Shown here: positions 56,978 to 64,000 of the stretch, piece by piece
Numbering within the stretch: the first letter of the stretch is position 1
How the letters are laid out: the number at the start of each line of letters is the position of its first letter
Source of the DNA: Endothia cerciana
Taxonomy: Eukaryota; Ascomycota; Sordariomycetes; Diaporthales; Cryphonectriaceae
Assembly: GCA_026119935.1 (NCBI GenBank)
Contig: JALRMH010000007.1
Coordinates: 480,052-544,051 of the forward strand
DNA: 64,000 nt
Direction: 5' to 3'
Notes under the pieces: model-generated
The model's database searches: none
Seen by the model: only the letters and a program-made list of their open reading frames with translations
Told to the model about the DNA's origin: nothing
Translations under genes and position numbers: made by a program

Positions 56978-59536
56978 TTAGGGGAAGGCATTCCCTAGAT
57001 CATGCTCCTGTGACGGCGTATTCGTTAGCCATAACCCCGCCTGAACAGCGCACGGGTTTCACCTCGGTCGTAGACGGCTTCCCGGGGGAGGGGGGAGGAA
57101 TGGGTAGATCGTGCTTACCTTGAACCACTCCCCACCCTTCTCAAGGTACTCCTCCCTCGTGATCCGCGCCCGCCTCCACTCGTCCCCGCCGGCCCAGCCG
57201 GCCGCGCCCCTCCACGCGTCGAGCACCGCATCCTTGGCCCGCCGGACCCTGAGCGGCGCGCCGTCCGGCAGCAGGGGCTGCAGCCCGCTGCGCAGCCTCT
57301 CGTCGAAGTTCTCGAACAGGGTCGCGCCGCCGGTCAGGAAGATGTCCCGCAGGAAGTCGTCGCGGTCGATCCCGGGGATGGCCGTCAGGCGCTGCGTGAG
57401 GATGTCCCCCGCGATCTCCACCAGCCCGGCCTGGTCGACGCCGGCGAGGGCGCTGGGCTGGAACACCACCTCCGGCACGCGGATGCGCTCCACATTCAGG
57501 TGGATCTGGTACCGCTCCGCCTGGCTGCCCTCGTCGACGGGCCGCGGGCCGTACCGCCACGCGTGCAGCAGGGACTTGGTCCAGTTGTTCTGCGCCTCGA
57601 GGGTGTCCTCGTACGTGAACTCGGGGTCGTACCGGAGCAGGTCCTTCTCGAGGTTCTGGATGGTGGCGTCCAGGTTCTCCTCCTCGTCCTCCTCATCGCT
57701 ATCGCCCTTGTTAGCACCGACGGCGACGTTGCGGTACACGCCCCAGTCCGCGTCGTCCGCGCCGAAGTCGTCATCGTCGCCGCCCCGGCGGCGCTTACGG
57801 CCCGTCGCCGCCGCGGGGTTGTCCGACGCGAGGTTGGCGAGCGTCTTCATGCGCATCTGCGAGGCGAGCGACTTGCGGTTGCCCAGGTCCTGCTTGAGAC
57901 GCTCGCGCTCCTTGATCTTGGCGAGCGTCCCGAACCGGGCCTGCCGCCGCTCGTCGAGCCAGCCTTCCAGGTCGTTGGCGCGCCTCTCCTCGTCGAGGCG
58001 GGCCACCTCTGCGATGCGGGCCGCCTCGGCCTCCTTCTCGGCCTTGGCTCGTGCCCGTGCCTCATGGTTGGATTTGAGGAGGCGCTGTTGGCGCTTGGCC
58101 TTCAGGCCGGCCTCGTCAAGCTCCTCGTCCGGGACATCCAGGAGGCTGAAGTCGGGCGCCTCCGCCTGCTCTTCCTCGACCTCACCGCCGAGGTCCTTCT
58201 GCCGCGCGCGCTTGATGTTCTGCTCAAGGTTCTTGACCATCTTGTCCAGCTGCGCCTCATCCTTGACTTCGGCGTCGTCGAGGATGCGCTTGGTCTCCTT
58301 CTTGTTCTGGTCCACCAGCCGTCGCTGCACGTCCTTGTAGTACTCCAGCTCCTGTTCCTTCTTCATCAGGCGCTCGAGGCGCATCTTCGCAGCCTGCTCC
58401 TGCAGCCTGCGACCACTCTCCTTCTTGCGCTCTGCAATCTTGGCCAGCTCCTCTTCCGTCTTCTGCACGATGACCTCCTCCGTGTACGGGTACTGGATGA
58501 TGCGCTCCCTGTCCTCCAGCCCGGTCCAGTCGAGGTAGGTCGCCAGCTCGTTGTCATAGTCTCTCGACAGGTAGCAGTGGTCGCGCACCATGAACTCGGC
58601 CTGTGACGGGCTCAGCTTGCCGGGGAAGTGATCATACTTGAGCCGGATGAGCTTCATCAGATACTCCGCAGCGTGGTAGCCACCCCAGTTCAGACGGATT
58701 GCCTGGGCTAGCATCGGCCTCTGGTTGTAGACGGGTATCAGATGTGTAGCGCCGTACGACGAGGAGACGACGAGGCCGGTGTTGCCCTCGTTGTATCGAT
58801 ACGAGAAGAGCGAGTCGATTCCGTATGCGAGACTCGGGGCACCGTAGCATTCGAAGACGATCTCGGTCATTGCTGTTCCTCCAGATCAGTACCAACCCCC
58901 AAAAGGGAGCCTGCCAGCGAACTCACACTTCCTCGAATACGGCAGGTTTGCCACGGCCTCCGTCATGACGACCGGCCTGTCGATGCTGCCCTCGACACCG
59001 TTCATCCCCAGCTTCAGGAACACGTAGTCGAGCACGTGCTCCATGACGTCCCAGTTGGCGACGATGCCCGTGCCGGCCTCGAAGGCGTTCCGGATGTGGC
59101 CCCGCGCCGTCGTGTCCGAGTAGCAGTCCCAGCCGGCGAGCGAGAAGGTGCGCCCCAGCTTGCGGTCGCGGTACTTGGCCATGATGGGCGGGATGGCGAG
59201 GCGCGGGGCGGCGTCGAAGGACCAGCCTGCGCGGACTGAGGAGGAGCCTGAGGATGGGGAAGAAGGGAAGTCACGGGTCAGCACCGGGCGACTACAACAT
59301 GAAGGGAGGGTGGGCCCAACGGGATTTCATCAGGGGCGTGCGTGGGGTGTACCATTGTCTATTATGATCGCGGCCTCGCCGTCTGACAGCTGCAGCGCCC
59401 TCTCGCGACCATCTGGCCGCACCGGGATGGGCTTCTCAAACTTGACCTCCCTGACCGGATATAGCTTCGGCGGTGGGAGGTCTGCAGCGGGACCAGGCCT
59501 GCTCAGGATGGTGTCGTAGGTCGCTGTGGGCGCCAT
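56978..59536 (-). CDS. ARP5: Actin-related protein 5 (INO80 complex)
   Basis: Nuclear actin-fold subunit of the INO80 chromatin remodeller, where it works with Ies6 in nucleosome sliding. Exons are 59536-59353, 59247-58927, 58872-57119 and 57007-56978, giving 762 residues. Introns are 105, 54 and 111 bp, all GT-AG. The last exon is 30 nt and supplies EHDLGNAFP; reading through intron 3 instead gives a nonsense tail. Actin motifs are AAIIIDNGSSSVRAGWSFD near 55-72, SMTEIVFECYGAPSLAYGID, and IFLTGGATLFENFDERL near the end. The Arp5-specific insert (about 290-560) is a charged coiled coil with acidic patches, splitting the actin fold as in yeast Arp5 (755 residues). A bidirectional spacer of 540 bp separates it from the dehydratase gene. 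Confidence 0.95.
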
Positions 59537-60076
59537 CTTGGGAGGTCGCTCTCGATCGGGTCGGGACGTTTGCGCGGGAGTCGCCAGGCAGAAGCTCACT
59601 GGGTATCACGGTGATGAGGAAAGGGGAGGAGATGGCACATGGTGGAGGTCTTGGTCGATCGGGATTGATAGGACAGCTGAGTCCGGGTGGGAATGGTTTT
59701 TTTCTTCCTTCTTCCTTCCTTTTCCTTCCCAAAGTAACAGAAATTGGGAGGGCCTGACCACTGATTGTCGACAGGGACTAGCTCCAATGCCTGCCGCCTT
59801 TTTTTGACGCGACGAGGCTGTAATTGGCGACGATGCCGTGAGGCTGACGGGATGCTGCAGCAGCTTGGCCCTGCAGGGGGGGGGGGGGTTGGACCCTCCC
59901 TTAAGCACCCAGAACCCTTACCCTGTCATACGCCCGCCCGCCCCATGTGGGGAGGGGAGTATCTGCGCTTCCTGGCGAGCCGTCGAGATCGGTCCTGGCC
60001 ACCACCACGCGCCGCCCTATACCCTCCGGTTGAGACAAGAGACAGGCGGGGCGTGTCAGTTTCCGGAGGACCCAGC
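59537..60076. promoter_or_regulatory. Divergent promoter region ARP5 / dehydratase
   Basis: 540 bp between two start codons. It has a T/C-rich stretch near 59698-59728 and a poly-G run near 59876-59889. No element recognised. Confidence 0.4.
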
Positions 60077-60756
60077 ATGAGACCATCGCGGGGGTGTATC
60101 AGGAAGTCGACGCTGTCGCCACCACCGGTTCTTCGACCTCGCGCCCTCAACCGGGCCCTCTCTCGAACGGCCGCCATGGGGGCGAGGCCCAGGTTCTCAG
60201 AGGGGTCTGACGAGGCCGTCCTCGCGCAGGAACTGGACGACCTGACGGGCAGGAGGTGGTCCCTTTCACACGACGGCCAGGGGATCGAGCGGTCCTTTAG
60301 GTTCAAGACTTTCGCGAAGACATGGGTAAGCCCGGACCTGGCCCTCCCGAGCAAGACGCGATCCCGACGCTGCGGTCGGCTACTAACGGCAGTGCTTTCC
60401 CTCTCTTAAGGACTTCATGACGGCGGTGTCGCTACAGTGCAAGCTCAAGAACCACCATCCGGAGTGGTCCAACGCAAGTCCTCCCAACCCAATTTATCAC
60501 GGTATCGTGGCAAGCGGTGCTCACCCCTCCTTTGATGTAGGCCTACAATACCGCCTTCATCCGCTGGACCACTCACAACCCTCGGGGCCTGTCCGCCAAG
60601 GACACCTCACTTGCTGCGTTGTGCGACGAGCTGGCCAGGGAGTTCGGGGAGGTCCAGGAGGATACCTCCTCCGGTGATGCCGGCTGCCGGCTGCCGGGCC
60701 TCGCGGACAAGGCCGCCTCGACCTCAGGAGATTGTTGTACGCCGAAGAAGTCATGA
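60077..60756 (+). CDS. Pterin-4a-carbinolamine dehydratase
   Basis: Dehydrates 4a-hydroxy-tetrahydrobiopterin in pterin recycling (PCD/DCoH family). Exons are 60077-60325, 60411-60473 and 60541-60756, giving 175 residues. Intron 1 (85 bp) is GTAAGC to TTAAG. Intron 2 (67 bp) has a GC donor (AAC|GCAAGT) and TGTAG acceptor; only this join gives the family's active-site run, NHHPEWSNAYNTAFIRWTTH. Substrate-binding histidines are the HH pair and the TTH His. The N-terminal 35 residues are Arg/Ser/Pro-rich with no acidic residue, which fits mitochondrial import; a start at Met 34 (60176) would give a cytosolic form. The tail after FGEVQE is unlike the family and Ser/Gly/Cys-rich. Confidence 0.88.
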
Positions 60757-61156
60757 ACGGCAGGAGAGCAGTTAGGCGGGCCAGTCACACGAAGACAACC
60801 CAACTCACAGTTTAGTAAATTGCAACATGTTTTTTGTTTTTGATCATATCTCTTCACCTTTCGCACATTATTAGCATAATTAGTCTAGAGTTGCTGGGCG
60901 ACTAAGGGCCCGCTATATGTATATATACTAGGTGGAACGAGAGCACCGTGATGCTGTTCCCCACATTGTTGCAGAGCGGCCGAGGCTATGCAGAAGGAGG
61001 TGCTGATTTCTTTTCCTTTTCCAAACCCAACCCGATGGCGTGTGGGCCACCGCGGCGACTGACCTTGGCAGACGCCATCTTATTGGTAGGCCGCGCTCTC
61101 GGTCGCGACGAGGCGGAAGGGAGGTAGGAGGCGCCCTTGCGGAGGGCAGGCACCGC
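60757..61156. other. Convergent intergenic spacer
   Basis: 400 bp between the dehydratase stop and the ERG25 stop; AT-rich around 60820-60930, as expected for 3' UTRs. Confidence 0.55.
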
Positions 61157-62351
61157 CTACTGGGCCTTCTTGGCCCTCACGGCAGCGAGCCTCCTCTCGC
61201 GGCGCTTCTTGGAGGCCTCCTCGCCGGCCTCGGTGTCCAGGCAGTAGTCCCACCAGCGGAAGCTCGAGGCGTAGTTGCCAATGAACTTCTCGTGGTGTAT
61301 GTCGTGGTGCTGGGCGCCGGCCCAGAAGGGCAGGAAGTGCCGCAGGCTCCAGGGGAAATCGTAGCCCGAGTGCGCATCGATCGCCTGGAACAGGCGCAGC
61401 ACGATCCACATGTACATGGTGAACAGGTGGAGGTCACCGGTGAGGGAGACCCAGAGGATGGGGCTGCCCACGGTGCCGACGGCCAGCAGCATGACCTCGA
61501 TGGGGGAGGCGTACTCGGCGGCGAGGCCGAAGGGGGCGGAGTAGGTGTGGTGCAGCTTGTGGATGTTCTTGTAGAGCGGGCCGTAGTGCAGCGCGCGGTG
61601 GAACCAGTAGTGCCATGCATCCTCCATGATGAAGAAGAAGGCGATCTGGTAGGCCATCTTGAACAGGGGCGGGAACGGCACGCCGTAGTCCATGCCGAAG
61701 TAGACGGCGATGGGGTGGAAGAGCCAGATCTGGGGGAGCTCGACGGTGACGTGGCTGATGAAGACGAGGGCGGCGCAGTCGAACTGTTCCCGCCACGATG
61801 GGATTTTTTGCTGTTTGGCGCGGGTGGTCAGCCGAATCAGGCCACTTCACGGGCCCTCACCGAGGGATAAGAAAAAAAAAAGAAGAAAAAAAAAAGGAAA
61901 AAAAAAAGGGGGGGCGTTGCGCGGCCCGGGGGGGGGGGGGAGGGGTGAACTCACGTTCTGAATCTTGTACTTGTTGAAGGAGGGAATGCAGTCGATGATG
62001 ATGTACGGCAGGCAGCGGCCAAAGTAGACAATCTCGTGCATCATGAAGGACATGATGCCGGTGGCGAGGGTATCATTCTGCATGAAGAGGTACCAGGCGG
62101 CCCAGAGGCGCTCGGCGACGTTGAGGTGGACATTGATCTTGGAGACCTCCTCGAAGACGGAGAAGTAGTCGGCGGGCGCCGTCGAGTTGAGACTGGAGGT
62201 GATGGTGGAGTTGAGGTGGGAGAGCGTCGTGCTGCTGGAGGCTGATGTCAGTACCGCGCTCGGATCGTCTGTATGCTCGAACGTCGTTGTTGTTTCTGCT
62301 GAGGCTCAACTATGGGAGCGGGTGGCGCGATACATACACGACGGTCGCCAT
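61157..62351 (-). CDS. ERG25: C-4 methylsterol oxidase
   Basis: ER di-iron enzyme that oxidises the C-4 methyl groups of 4,4-dimethylzymosterol in ergosterol synthesis. Exons are 62351-62338 (14 nt), 62234-61955 and 61810-61157, giving 315 residues (yeast Erg25 has 309). Introns are 103 bp (GTATGT to TCCAG) and 144 bp (GTGAGT to AACAG). The short exon gives MATVV, joined to STTLSHLNSTITSSLN. Family motifs are LNVAERLWAAWYLFMQND and FMMHEIVYFGRCLP. The iron-binding histidine boxes are HYWFHRALH, HKLHH and HHDIHH. Hydrophobic spans lie between the boxes. The C-terminus is basic (KKRRERRLAAVRAKKAQ) and may act as an ER retrieval signal. Intron 2 carries long homopolymer runs. Confidence 0.95.
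61866..61941. repeat. Homopurine homopolymer run in ERG25 intron 2
   Basis: On the plus strand, A-runs broken by G (about 61871-61908) are followed by G-runs (about 61909-61941). On the ERG25 sense strand this is a pyrimidine run of C then T. Confidence 0.85.
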
Positions 62352-63920
62352 GGTTAAGGGATGCCTCTCGGGAGAGCGAGAGCCTCGAGTTGAGCAGGCA
62401 GCCAGATAACGTCAATGAAGGGGGGGGGGCTTTTCACCGCAGGCGGGAGTCGAGTTCCTCAACAGATGTTTGTCGGGTCCGGAGGGTTAAAAGTCGCAGT
62501 GGCCAGGAGACAGGACAGATAGAGCTGGAAGAGGGAGTTTTATTCCTCATCCCCAAAGGTGATAGACAGGGGTCCAGACACGCACAGGCACCCGAGACGG
62601 AGGGACGAGACAGCCAGCGCAGCTATTGTAAGTGGTGGTGGACGCCGCATCAGCCAATCAGGGCCCCACTCCTGGAAGAATGAGCAGATGGGCCAGCGTT
62701 CTTTTCCGTGTTCCGTGGGCCACCTTTTTTCCATCATAGTACTTAGTATGCACGCTTACCCACCACGCACCCACGCCAATGCCGCCACCCCCCTCCCCCC
62801 CCAGAGGACGACAAGGGACACACATCTCCGCCGCGCCGGCAGCAGGCGGCGGGATGCAGGACACTGCAGATCACAGGCGATGGTGATTGGCGGCGGCCCT
62901 GGATATGGACTGTTGTGTCTGCCGGGCGGTCGAGTTTCCGTTGGGCAACAATCGAATGTTTTTTCAGCCAACCCGGGCACCCTGCATTTGACATGTTCAA
63001 TACCACAAGGAGAACTGCATACCCAGTAATCGTCCACCGCTACAAGAGTATGTATATACCATAGCACCTGATGCATGGACAGGATGACACACCACAGATG
63101 ACGGGATGTGTTCTCGGGGCGACGCTATGGCAGGCAGCCGATGCTGGAGCCCCAAGCACCACTGTGTGAGTCCCACGGGACCAGGACAAGACAAGCCACA
63201 AACGTGAGAGGAGCGTGTGGCTTTCTGCCGTCCCTGGCCTGAGCTGATGACGTCTCGCCTTCTTGTATCACCTTTTTCTGTTGTTGTCTATTTTTTTCTT
63301 CTTCTCCCCCTTGGTTCGACAGCAAACTCGAAATGCCAACACTCTGCAGAGCCCCACTTTCGCGTGGGCAGCCTGCCCCTCACTGCTTGTCTGTCACTGC
63401 AGTGTCGTCCCCTACCAGCCCCGACATTCCTGGGCCAGAGTCCACGGGTAGGACTCACCTGCTGCATTGACTCTCTTCGTCTTCACCGGATCCCAATCCT
63501 TCCCTCCTGACCTCTCTACGTAGGCTCGCAGGGCCGGGGGTACAAGCTCCAGAGTGCAACGATTACCCACAATTTCCTTCTGCCAGTCTTCTCCAGATCC
63601 TTCCAAGCCTGGCCTCGGCTTCTCTGCCCTCCGAAGATCTAATTTTGCATGGCCTGACCCGGCGGCCCGGAGTATCGCCACCACGCACCCACGCACATTA
63701 CATCCACGCACCCACGCACCCACGCACGCATATCGCCCTCCCACCCCAGACACCATCTCTGAGACCGAGTACGGGCACGGAGCACGCGCCTGCCCGTGAT
63801 GCCTCTGGGGCGACCCTGAGCTCACTCAACATGTCAATTGTGGCCGAGTAAGAGAGAGACCCTAACCCCGTCATGCACAGAGTCGAGCCCTCTTTGAGGC
63901 TCTCTCTGCCTGACCTCACC
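62352..63920. other. Upstream region of ERG25, no gene seen
   Basis: 1.57 kb containing the ERG25 promoter. A CCACGCA repeat lies at about 63681-63728, with a smaller one near 62760. ORFs are short and without motifs. Confidence 0.45.
63681..63728. repeat. CACGCACC-type tandem repeat
   Basis: Several imperfect copies of CCACGCAC in about 48 bp. Confidence 0.75.
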
Positions 63921-63932
63921 GGGGGGGGGGGG

Positions 63933-63968
<36 letters not shown>

Positions 63969-64000
63969 ACCACCCCCCCCCCCCCCCCCCCCCACCCGAC
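63921..64000. other. Poly-G/poly-C low-complexity edge
   Basis: Sixteen G followed by more than 40 C with rare A. This is probably a sequencing or assembly artefact near a contig end or gap. It is not a telomere (no TTAGGG). Confidence 0.7.

Noticed and set aside
57111..58606. Long plus-strand frames (409 and 368 codons)
   Set aside because: Antisense to ARP5 exon 3; Ser/Arg- and Leu/Val-rich with no domain.
61040..61870. 276-codon plus-strand frame
   Set aside because: Antisense shadow of ERG25.

Overview
The window is nuclear DNA of a filamentous ascomycete, most likely a Sordariomycete. The genes are split by short introns (about 54-140 bp) with GT-AG ends and CTRAY-like branch points. 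Coding DNA is GC-rich at third positions. Several proteins are typical of filamentous fungi: KapC-type bZIP, a Polycomb EED subunit, the 29.9 kDa complex I subunit, and fungal Imp2, Erg1 and Erg25. There are no bacterial operons, CRISPR arrays or phage genes. I rebuilt the exons by joining reading frames at splice sites. Every spliced model closes in frame, but none has transcript support.

Layout, left to right: a 5'-truncated HRQ1 helicase (1-2484); a 4.7 kb gene-poor stretch with gene relics (a 2EXR/F-box-like pseudogene and an AT-hook ORF); complex I NUO-29.9 (+) facing YIP4 (-); a two-PAS-domain protein (-); a 4.4 kb non-coding stretch; the PRC2 WD40 subunit EED (+, ten exons) tail-to-tail with Pol I factor RRN11 (-); a mitochondrial carrier of the MME1 type (-); inner membrane protease IMP2 (-) head-to-head with a 1077-residue PPR-like mitochondrial protein (+); ERG1 (+); ALG5 (-); an unrecognised 655-residue protein with a duplicated module (-); PP4 regulatory subunit PSY2 (+); a GH13 alpha-glucosidase gene whose catalytic middle has been replaced by foreign DNA carrying a dead zinc-finger gene; an intronless amidohydrolase (+); a 5.8 kb stretch without recognisable genes; kapC (+) with a 1.4 kb first intron; ARP5 (-); pterin-4a-carbinolamine dehydratase (+); ERG25 (-); and a low-complexity right edge that ends in poly-G/poly-C.

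Most genes are single-copy housekeeping genes with unrelated jobs: chromatin (EED, ARP5), DNA repair (HRQ1), rRNA transcription (RRN11), mitochondria (NUO-29.9, MME1, IMP2, PPR-like), sterol synthesis (ERG1, ERG25), glycosylation (ALG5), trafficking (YIP4) and signalling (PSY2, KapC). There is no biosynthetic cluster. The least ordinary items are the GH13 gene with its middle replaced, the duplicated-module hypothetical protein, the long poly-C-rich kapC intron, two GC-AG introns, and the shared IMP2/PPR promoter. I did not find convincing evidence of a wholly new system.
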